Assembly: GCF_900115745.1 (NCBI RefSeq)
Contig: NZ_FOXP01000014.1
Location: forward strand, 1-35,236
Direction of reading: 5' to 3'
From: Sphingomonas rubra
GTDB lineage: Bacteria; Pseudomonadota; Alphaproteobacteria; Sphingomonadales; Sphingomonadaceae
Length of the DNA: 35,236 nucleotides
Below the pieces are notes generated by a model. That model was not told the DNA's origin, ran no database searches, and was given only the letters and a program-made list of their open reading frames with translations. This document shows, piece after piece, positions 7,775 to 14,496 of the stretch; the stretch's first letter is position 1; each line of letters opens with the position of its first letter. Made by a program: the position numbers and the translations under genes.

Positions 7775-7806
7775 GCGGGTCGGCCTCGTGCCGACCCGCT
7801 CTTTTG
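7775..7806 (+). terminator. Rho-independent terminator without an obvious gene
   Basis: Perfect 10-bp GC stem GCGGGTCGGC / GCCGACCCGC, loop CTCGT, followed by TCTTTT. No plus-strand gene ends upstream, so it may close a small RNA or be the tail of a gene lost in the IS rearrangement. The second IS6 copy starts 9 bases later. Confidence 0.75.
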
Positions 7807-7814
7807 CCTGCGTG

Positions 7815-8654
7815 GGTGCTGTCAGTCTAACGCGAACCGCTCTCCACACGGTGCATGTCGGTCTTTGAGGGCAGGGCCCTAGCTGGCGAGCACCTGCCAC
7901 TCCGCCAATGCAGCGGAGCGTCGTTCGCGGTAGGTCTGTCGATCGGTGAGGTGGCGCTCCAAGCTGAAGTGGTTGTGGACGTTGGCGTGGACAGAGGCAA
8001 ACTTTTGTAAGCTCTTCATCTGCCGGAAGCGGAGCATCGCACGCTCTCGTCGTCGGAACGGCAGATGGCTGTTCTCCACCCTGTTGTTGGCCCAGCGGCC
8101 TACATCCTGCTTCTCGGCGTTTCCGAGCTCGTTCATCGCCGCACGATAGGAGCGCAGGCCATCGGTGGTGATCGCCTCAGGCGCGCCGTGACGCTTCAGC
8201 GCCTTCTTCATGAAGGTGAGGGCAGCTGCCTTGTCACGGGTCCTGGTGACGTAGCTCTCGAGCACCTCGCCTTCGTGATCCACCGCTCGCCACAGGTAGA
8301 CCATCTCGCCGTTCAGCTTCACGTACATTTCATCCAGGTGCCATCGCCAGTGGCGAAAGCCACGCATGCGGCTGACCCGCTGGCGGCGGATGTCGCCTGC
8401 GAACAACGGACCGAACCTGTTCCACCAGAGCCGCACCGTCTCATGACAGATGTCGATCCCGCGCTCGAACAGCAGGTCCTCCACGTTCCGCAGCGACAGC
8501 GGAAACCGCACGTACATGAGCACCACCAGCCGGATCACCTCCGGCGACGAGTTGAAGCGGCGAAACGGGGAGGGCGGCTTGGCTCTGGATTTGCGGCTCA
8601 CGCCGGGATCGTATCAGCCCTGTCGCAGCGCTGCCACGTTGGTTTGACAGAGCC
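7815..8654 (-). mobile_element. IS6-family insertion sequence, copy 2
   Basis: 840 bp, same orientation and length as copy 1. The left end is identical (GGTGCTGTCAGTCTAACGCG). The right end carries a change: read inward it is GGCTCTGTCAAACCAACGTG instead of GGCACTGTCAG. Flanks CCTGCGTG and AGGGCGGC show no target duplication. Together with copy 1 it brackets 1.27 kb holding the CYTH remnant, the DUF892-like gene and a terminator. Confidence 0.9.
7879..8601 (-). CDS. IS6-family DDE transposase, copy 2
   Basis: 240 residues with the same Asp90, Asp147, Glu176 catalytic set and helix-turn-helix region as copy 1, GTG start. Of the 11 differences from copy 1, most cluster at residues 58-75 (for example GPLFAGDIRRQR versus GPMFAGEVRSKR) and 124-140. 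Both appear full-length and potentially active, although the altered right terminal repeat of this element could reduce its mobility. Confidence 0.95.
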   Translation of the reverse strand: MSRKSRAKPPSPFRRFNSSPEVIRLVVLMYVRFPLSLRNVEDLLFERGIDICHETVRLWWNRFGPLFAGDIRRQRVSRMRGFRHWRWHLDEMYVKLNGEMVYLWRAVDHEGEVLESYVTRTRDKAAALTFMKKALKRHGAPEAITTDGLRSYRAAMNELGNAEKQDVGRWANNRVENSHLPFRRRERAMLRFRQMKSLQKFASVHANVHNHFSLERHLTDRQTYRERRSAALAEWQVLAS

Positions 8655-8734
8655 AGGGCGGCTTGTGCTGGCGGGGCATGTCCCGTCTCTATCACCACCG
8701 GCTTACCAGCTGGTGCATTTGCGCTGACAGTGCC
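8655..8734 (-). mobile_element. Probable outer end of a third IS6-like element (remnant)
   Basis: Immediately beyond copy 2, an 80-base non-coding stretch ends in GCGCTGACAGTGCC. Read inward from 8734 this is GGCACTGTCAGCGCAAATGC, sharing its first 11 bases with the right terminal repeat of copy 1. The rest of the element is absent, apparently replaced by copy 2. The call rests on the terminal repeat only. Confidence 0.45.
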
Positions 8735-8742
8735 CGTTTGGA

Positions 8743-11187
8743 TCATCGGTGTTTGCGACAGTCGACAACGTCGCCCGCAGCGCTTCCAAATCGTATTGCC
8801 GAGATCGTTACGTCGAGTTGCCCGGCCGTGATCATCGCGAACGGCCGCGTCACACGCGAGCGATCGGTGAGGCAGCGCAATGGCACCGCGAGCTGGCCCC
8901 AGCGGCCCGCCAGCGCGCGAAGCCGTTCGGTCACCGCGACGCCATTCAGTGTCACCGGTGCGGAAGGTCCCCCGTCGACGCGCAGGTCGACTAGCAGCGC
9001 CACGTCGCCGTTCGCTTCACGCGTCAGATCGACGGGCGCGCCGACCAGAGCCGCGGTAGCGGAGGCGCGGCCGGTCCATATGATTCGGTTTGAATCTTCC
9101 TGTGAGACGCGGTCTGCCGCGCGTTGAGTGATCAAGTCGGGACCGGGATTGGCGACGAGCGGCTGCCCAGTTGCGCCAAGTAGCAGGCGGCGACCATTGC
9201 CGACCGTTCCACGCGCGAATAGCGTGTTGCGATCGCCCGCTCCGCCACTTCGCTCTTCTGGCAACAGGGCAAGCTTGCCATCGTCCTTGGTGGTCAGGCC
9301 GAAACCATAGGCGAACAGGGGAGCGTAGCCGGGTTCACCGACGTTAAGCGGCGTTTGATCCCTACGTGCTGGCCAACTGTAGGGTAGGCGCCCGCGGAAC
9401 TCGCGCTGGCCGAACAGCACGTCGGCAACACCCGCACCCTCCGATCCCGGCAGCCACGCGGCGACGAACGCGTCGGCGGTGTTGAGATAGGGGTTCACCC
9501 ACAAAGGCCGGCCTGAGAGGAACACGGCCACTACCGGCACGCCCGCCGCCTTCAACCGTTTAATCGTGGTGAGCGTGTCGGCGGTGTCGTCGAACCCCAC
9601 GTCGGCGCGATCACCTTGAAATTCGGCGTAGGGGGTCTCGCCGAAGACGACGATTGCCGCATCCGGCTTCGTTTGGAAGCGACCGTCAGGGCTGAGCGCC
9701 GCGCGACCGCCCGCTGTCTTCACGTTCTCTTCGATCCCCCGCCAGATCGAGGTTGCGTTGGGGAAGTCGGCAGGTTTGGTATCGGTGCCCTGCCACGACA
9801 GCGTCCAGCCGCCCGATTGGCGGGCGACATCGTCGGCGGCATCCCCTGCTACCAGGATCGAGGCGCCGGGTTTCAGCGGCAGCACGCCGCTGTTCTTCAG
9901 CAGTACCAACGATTCGGCCACCGCCTGGCGTGCGATCGCCTTATGCTCGGGCGAGGCGAGCAGGTCGTAGCGACCGGCGAACGGACGCGCGGACGGCTTC
10001 ACCGCCTCGAAGATGCCGGCGCGCATCTTGACGCGCAGCACGCGGCGGACCGCGTCATCAAGGCGGCCCATAGGGATTGTGCCCGCCTTGACGCCGGCGA
10101 GCGTGGTCTCCCAGATGCCTTTCCAGCTGTCGGGCGCCATGTACACGTCGAGCCCGGCCTTGAGCGCTTGTGGGCAGTTGGTGTTGGTACAGCCCGCGAC
10201 TTGTCCGTGGCCGTTCCAGTCCCCGACGATGAAGCCATCGAAACCCATCCGGTTCTTGAGCACGCCGGTTAGCAGGCTCTCGTTGCCCGTCATCTTGGCG
10301 CCGTTCCAGCTGGAAAAGCTGGCCATGACCGACTGCACGCCCGCCTTCAACGCGGCGTAATAGGGGTCCGCGAACAGGTCCTGAAGTTGCGCTTCGCTCA
10401 GTTGCGCGTCGCCCTGGTCCTTGCCGTCCTTGGTGCCGCCGTCGCCCAGGAAATGCTTAGCGGTGGCGATGACATGTGGGCCGCGCAGCCAATCCTTGTC
10501 GCCGATGCGACCCTGCAGCCCCTCGACCAGCGGTCCGGCGTAGCTGGTCGCGACCTCGGATGTCTCGCCGAAACCTTCGTAGGTCCGCCCCCAACGGTCG
10601 TCCCGCACCACCGCGATGGTGGGTGCGAAGGTCCAGTCGATGCCAGTGACACGCATCTCGACCGCCGTTGCCGCGCCGATGCGACGCATAAGATCAGGAT
10701 CGCGCATCGCGCCAAGTCCGATGTTATGCGGGAAGAGTGTGGCGCCGACGACGTTTGAGTGGCCGTGCACTGCATCGATGCCCCAGATCGCCGGAATGCG
10801 CGGGAGCTTGGGATCGGACGTGGTCGAGGCATCCCAGAAGGCGTCGGCGAGCGCCAGCCAATCCTTCGCGGGCGCATTGTACTTGCCGCCAGGATCCGAG
10901 TTGCCACCATTGAATACCGAGCCGAGATGATAGCGGCGTACGTCCTCGGGCGTGATCGAGGCGATATCCCCTTGCACGACCTGACCGACCTTCTGCTCCA
11001 GCGACATGCGCGCCATCAGAGCGTCGATCCGCCGCTCCGTCGCGGTGTCGGGCATGGTAGGAGGCTTGGCCGCAGGCCATTGCTCGGGGTGTGCGACCTG
11101 TGCGGCCGCTGGGGCACACATCGTCGCAACCGTGAGCATCAACATGGTCCTGCGGCACCGACCGAGCATAAGCATTTCTTTCATCAT
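8743..11187 (-). CDS. GH3 beta-glucosidase / exo-beta-glucanase (ExoP type), exported
   Basis: An 814-residue secreted glycoside hydrolase family 3 enzyme releasing glucose from the non-reducing end of beta-glucans or cello/laminari-oligosaccharides. A signal peptide (hydrophobic MLMLTVATMCAPAAA, cleavage near AAAQ) points to the periplasm. The (beta/alpha)8 domain carries KH at 244-245 and the nucleophile Asp323 in GFIVGDWNGHGQ. A second alpha/beta sandwich follows, then the C-terminal galactose-binding-like domain of ExoP-type GH3 enzymes. The start is uncertain: Met1, Met2, Met5 or Met7 would all keep the signal peptide. It is transcribed divergently from the DUF6445 gene across 52 bases. 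The stop lies 8 bases inside the boundary with insertion-sequence debris, so the last few residues could have been altered. Confidence 0.92.
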   Translation of the reverse strand: MMKEMLMLGRCRRTMLMLTVATMCAPAAAQVAHPEQWPAAKPPTMPDTATERRIDALMARMSLEQKVGQVVQGDIASITPEDVRRYHLGSVFNGGNSDPGGKYNAPAKDWLALADAFWDASTTSDPKLPRIPAIWGIDAVHGHSNVVGATLFPHNIGLGAMRDPDLMRRIGAATAVEMRVTGIDWTFAPTIAVVRDDRWGRTYEGFGETSEVATSYAGPLVEGLQGRIGDKDWLRGPHVIATAKHFLGDGGTKDGKDQGDAQLSEAQLQDLFADPYYAALKAGVQSVMASFSSWNGAKMTGNESLLTGVLKNRMGFDGFIVGDWNGHGQVAGCTNTNCPQALKAGLDVYMAPDSWKGIWETTLAGVKAGTIPMGRLDDAVRRVLRVKMRAGIFEAVKPSARPFAGRYDLLASPEHKAIARQAVAESLVLLKNSGVLPLKPGASILVAGDAADDVARQSGGWTLSWQGTDTKPADFPNATSIWRGIEENVKTAGGRAALSPDGRFQTKPDAAIVVFGETPYAEFQGDRADVGFDDTADTLTTIKRLKAAGVPVVAVFLSGRPLWVNPYLNTADAFVAAWLPGSEGAGVADVLFGQREFRGRLPYSWPARRDQTPLNVGEPGYAPLFAYGFGLTTKDDGKLALLPEERSGGAGDRNTLFARGTVGNGRRLLLGATGQPLVANPGPDLITQRAADRVSQEDSNRIIWTGRASATAALVGAPVDLTREANGDVALLVDLRVDGGPSAPVTLNGVAVTERLRALAGRWGQLAVPLRCLTDRSRVTRPFAMITAGQLDVTISAIRFGSAAGDVVDCRKHR

Positions 11188-11206
11188 GATCTTGTGACAT
11201 CGGATC

Positions 11207-11222
11207 GATGATGCGGATCATC
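11207..11222. promoter_or_regulatory. Small dyad in the divergent GH3/DUF6445 intergenic region
   Basis: GATGAT-GCGG-ATCATC, a 6-bp inverted repeat in the 52-base gap between the two divergent genes. The GTGAACGTTCAC operator found at 16852 and 16908 is absent here, so any control would use another site. It could be chance. Confidence 0.25.
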
Positions 11223-11239
11223 ACGTCAAGTAACGCCAC

Positions 11240-11914
11240 GTGACCCGGCCCGCGATCGTCCGCTCCTCGATCGGGGCGGAAGGCGAACCGGTGATCGTGA
11301 TCGACGGGTTCGCGCCCGAGCCCGACCAGCTGCGGCGCGCCGCATCGGTCGCGCGCTTCCAGGCCGCTGGCCATCACTATCCGGGACAACGCGCTGCTCT
11401 GCCGGAGACGTATCTTGCAGCGCAGCTACCGGTGATCGCGTGCGCGCTTGGCCGATCGTTCGGGAGCGTGCGCCGCATCCGCATCATCGACGCGAGCTTC
11501 TCCATGGTGACCAGCCAGCCGGCGTACCTGACCGGCGGGCAGCGCGTGCCGCACGTCGATGGGCACGGCGCCGACCGGATTGCCCTCGTCCATTACCTGT
11601 CGACCGGCGATCGCGACGGCACCGCCTTTTTCCGTCACCGCTCCACCGGCTTCGAGACGGTGCGCGAGGAGCGGGCGGAAACCTATCAGAAGCACCTGGA
11701 CGTGGAAATGGACGCTCGGCCACCTGCGCCGGCCTATATCGCCGGCGACACCGACCTGTTCGAACGGATCGAGCTGATCGACGCCGCCTATAATCGCGCG
11801 CTGCTCTACCGTTCCTGCCTGCTACACAGCGGTGCAATCTCGGCGGGCGCGTCGCTATCACCCGATCCCATGGCCGGGCGCCTGACGGTGACGGCGTTCC
11901 TGGCGATCGAGTAG
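11240..11914 (+). CDS. DUF6445 family protein, putative Fe(II)/2-oxoglutarate-type oxygenase
   Basis: A 224-residue protein of the DUF6445 family, which recurs in TonB-receptor loci of sphingomonads and xanthomonads. The motif PHVDGHG (His105, Asp107, His109), strand-rich surroundings (IALVHYLS, GGTAFF-like DGTAFFRH) and a later YRSCLLHSG with a His suggest a double-stranded beta-helix metal site as in 2-oxoglutarate dioxygenases. The reaction is unknown. There is no signal peptide, so it should be cytoplasmic. GTG 11240 is used; no strong ribosome-binding site is visible. The beta-helix gene starts 14 bases after its stop, making a three-gene operon with GH16. It may act with the halogenase/cupin set of the neighbouring operon; that is inference. 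Confidence 0.75.
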   Translation: MTRPAIVRSSIGAEGEPVIVIDGFAPEPDQLRRAASVARFQAAGHHYPGQRAALPETYLAAQLPVIACALGRSFGSVRRIRIIDASFSMVTSQPAYLTGGQRVPHVDGHGADRIALVHYLSTGDRDGTAFFRHRSTGFETVREERAETYQKHLDVEMDARPPAPAYIAGDTDLFERIELIDAAYNRALLYRSCLLHSGAISAGASLSPDPMAGRLTVTAFLAIE

Positions 11915-11928
11915 CTGATGGAGGACAT

Positions 11929-13680
11929 GTGATCGATTTCACCGACCCGACACGGCGCAGCGTGCTGGCCGGGCTGACAGGCGTCGCCGCGACGGCGAGC
12001 CTGCCTGCTTTCGCCGGTCCGCCGATGCCGGACTTCGGACCCAACGTCTTCGTCGCTGATCCGGCCATGCCCGCCACTGCCGTGCAATTGCATCTGGATC
12101 GGGTCTTCCGGCAGCAGGAACGCGCCCACTTCACCGATGAGCGCTACGCGGTGCTGTTCAAGCCTGGTCGCTATGCCGTCGACGCAAATGTCGGCTTCTT
12201 CACGCAGGTCGCGGGCCTGGGTCTCGATCCGGGTGCGGTCACCATCGACGGCCATGTCCACGCCGAGGCGGACTGGGCCAAGGGGATGGCGCTGGTCAAT
12301 TTCTGGCGGAGCGCGGAGAATCTGACGGTCCGCCCGCGCGACCGCGCCGATCGCTGGGCGGTGTCGCAGGCCGCACCCTATCGCCGCATGCACCTGGTCG
12401 GCGACCTGGCACTCGACGATGGCGGCTGGTCGAGCGGCGGCTTGATGGCCGACTGCCGGATCGACGGCGTCGTCCGCTCCGGCTCGCAGCAGCAATGGTT
12501 CACGCGCAACACCGCGATGACAGCGTGGCAGGGCGCCAACTGGAACATGATGTTCATGGGCGTCACAGGCGCACCGCCGACGCGCTTTCCCGAACCACCG
12601 CATACCAGCCTGCCGCGCGTGCCGGTGATCCGTGAGAAGCCGTTCCTCCAAGTTGACGAGGATGGTGGCTGGGGCGTGTTCGTCCCTGCGCTCCGCCGCG
12701 ACGCGGTGGGCACCAGTTGGCAGAACGGCCGTTCCGCGGGCCGCTCCATCCCGCTGGCCGACTTCCTGATCGCCAAGCCCGACACGTCGGAGGAGCGGAT
12801 CGCCGCGGCGCTGGCAGCCGGGCGGCACCTGCTGTTCACCCCCGGCATCTACCGGTTGCGCCGACCGCTAAGGGTAGAGCGCGCGGGCACAGTGGTACTC
12901 GGCCTGGGACTCGCGACGTTGCTGGCGACGGAGGGCAGAGCGGTGCTGGAAGTCGCGGACGTGGCCGGCGTGTCAATTGCCGGCTTGCTGGTCGATGCCG
13001 GCGCGGTGCCATCACCGGTCCTCGTCCAGGTCGGTCCGGCGGGCTCGAACAGGGACCATGCCGCCGATCCGACGCTGCTAGCCGATCTGTTCTTCCGCGT
13101 CGGCGGGGCGGCGGTGGGACGGGTGGGTACGTGCCTGGAGATCAACAGCCGGGACGTGATCGGCGACCATCTGTGGATCTGGCGGGCCGATCATGGTGAT
13201 CGCGAGAACGGGCGCGTCCATGTCGGCTGGGACGAGAGCGTCGGCGAGCAAGGCATGGTCGTCAACGGCGACGATGTGACAGTGTACGGCCTGTTCGTGG
13301 AGCATTTCCGCCAACACCAGCTGGTCTGGAACGGCGAACGCGGACGGACCTATTTCTTCCAGTGCGAACTGCCCTATGACCCGCCGAGCCAGGCCGCGTA
13401 TAAGGATGGCGGCACGCGCGGCTGGGCCGCGTACAAGGTCGCCGACGGGGTGAAGGCGCACGAGGCAACGGGGCTCGGCATCTACGCCAACTTTACCGCC
13501 GATCCCTCGATCGTGGTCGAGCATGCGGTCGAGGCGCCGCGCACGCCGGGCGTCAGCTTCGCCAGCGTGACGACGATCTCGCTGGGCGGCGGCAAGGGCA
13601 CGATCGCGCACTTGGTCAACGATGTCGGCAAGGCGGCACGGCCCGGCGCGATCCGCCAGACATTGGTCCGCTACCCATGA
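11929..13680 (+). CDS. Tat-exported beta-helix protein, putative polysaccharide-active enzyme
   Basis: 583 residues. An N-terminal twin-arginine signal (TRRSVLAGLTG, hydrophobic stretch to about residue 26) indicates export of a folded protein. The rest looks like a right-handed beta-helix related to pectate-lyase-like folds. Typical blocks are YAVLFKPGRYAVDANVGFFT near 74-93, NFWRSAENLTV near 124, and SGSQQQWFTRNT near 184. A second helix-like section begins near residue 300 (GRHLLFTPGIYRLRRPLRV). Homologues are usually labelled coagulation factor 5/8 or adenylyl cyclase proteins, both uninformative. Placed between DUF6445 and a GH16 gene (ATGA overlap with GH16), it probably binds or cuts the same glucan. 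No catalytic residues can be assigned. GTG start follows GGAGGAC. Confidence 0.7.
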   Translation: MIDFTDPTRRSVLAGLTGVAATASLPAFAGPPMPDFGPNVFVADPAMPATAVQLHLDRVFRQQERAHFTDERYAVLFKPGRYAVDANVGFFTQVAGLGLDPGAVTIDGHVHAEADWAKGMALVNFWRSAENLTVRPRDRADRWAVSQAAPYRRMHLVGDLALDDGGWSSGGLMADCRIDGVVRSGSQQQWFTRNTAMTAWQGANWNMMFMGVTGAPPTRFPEPPHTSLPRVPVIREKPFLQVDEDGGWGVFVPALRRDAVGTSWQNGRSAGRSIPLADFLIAKPDTSEERIAAALAAGRHLLFTPGIYRLRRPLRVERAGTVVLGLGLATLLATEGRAVLEVADVAGVSIAGLLVDAGAVPSPVLVQVGPAGSNRDHAADPTLLADLFFRVGGAAVGRVGTCLEINSRDVIGDHLWIWRADHGDRENGRVHVGWDESVGEQGMVVNGDDVTVYGLFVEHFRQHQLVWNGERGRTYFFQCELPYDPPSQAAYKDGGTRGWAAYKVADGVKAHEATGLGIYANFTADPSIVVEHAVEAPRTPGVSFASVTTISLGGGKGTIAHLVNDVGKAARPGAIRQTLVRYP

Positions 13681-14492
13681 TTGCGCTGCTGCTGATTGCG
13701 CAGGCGGCGACGCTCGGCGCGACCGACCATGCGGCCGACGGCCCCATGTCGACGCCCACCGCGCGACCGACTTTCTCCGACGAGTTCGCCGGCCGCACCG
13801 TGGATACGACCCGCTGGCGCTACGACGTCGATCGCAACCCGACCGGCTGGCCCAACCACGAGCGGCAATATTACGCGGCCGACCGCCGCGAGAACGCGCG
13901 GATCGAGCGCGGCGCGCTGGTGATCGAGGCACGGGCCGAGACGCTGTCGAAGGCGCGATTCCCGGACTGGGGCGGTCAGGCCTACAGCTCGGCAAAGCTC
14001 GTCAGCCGCGGCGCCTTCGGCACCGGCTTCTACGAGGTACGAGCGCGGCTGCCATGCGGGCGCGGTGCCTGGCCGGCGATCTGGTTGCTGCCGTCCGGCG
14101 GCACCTGGCCCGACGAGGGCGAGATCGACATCATGGAGATGGTTGGCTGGGATCCGACCGTGATCCACGCGACGCTCCACTCGGCCGCGTTCAACCACAC
14201 CAAGGGAACGCAGCGCGGTGCGCAGCGGACGGTGCCGACCGCCTGCACCGCGTTCCACCGCTACCAGCTCGACTGGCGCGCCGACGCGATCACGATCGGC
14301 ATCGATGGGCGCCAGGTGATGCGCGTGGCCAACGACCAGCCGTGCGGCAAGGCGGCATGGCCGTTTACGCGGCCATACCATCTGATCCTCAACCTCGCAG
14401 TGGGCGGAGACTGGGGCGGGCAGAAAGGCCTCGACGACCGCGCCTTCCCGCAGGAGATGGCCATCGATTACGTCCGCTACTGGAAACGCTGA
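13677..14492 (+). CDS. GH16 beta-glucanase (laminarinase-like)
   Basis: A 271-residue endo-acting glycoside hydrolase family 16 enzyme, probably cutting beta-1,3- or mixed-linked glucans. The catalytic signature EIDIME is at 149-154, with Glu149 the likely nucleophile and Glu154 the acid/base; the inserted Met is the beta-bulge form seen in laminarinases. Substrate-cleft tryptophans are visible in RGAWPAIWLLPSGGTWPDEG. A short hydrophobic N-terminus (MIALLLIAQAATLGA) probably directs export. The ATG overlaps the stop of the beta-helix gene (ATGA), implying translational coupling. Its stop lies only 4 bases from the stop of the convergent GH3 gene. Length is normal for a single-domain GH16 with no carbohydrate-binding module. 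Confidence 0.93.
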   Translation: MIALLLIAQAATLGATDHAADGPMSTPTARPTFSDEFAGRTVDTTRWRYDVDRNPTGWPNHERQYYAADRRENARIERGALVIEARAETLSKARFPDWGGQAYSSAKLVSRGAFGTGFYEVRARLPCGRGAWPAIWLLPSGGTWPDEGEIDIMEMVGWDPTVIHATLHSAAFNHTKGTQRGAQRTVPTACTAFHRYQLDWRADAITIGIDGRQVMRVANDQPCGKAAWPFTRPYHLILNLAVGGDWGGQKGLDDRAFPQEMAIDYVRYWKR

Positions 14493-14496
14493 CGCC

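Noticed and set aside
7643..7900. 85-codon minus-strand frame starting inside IS copy 2
   Set aside because: A similar N-terminal part also occurs over IS copy 1, showing it is a by-product of the element's end; the rest has no resemblance to a known protein.
9616..10272. 218-codon plus-strand frame inside the ExoP-type GH3 gene
   Set aside because: Antisense shadow of a clearly recognised GH3 gene.
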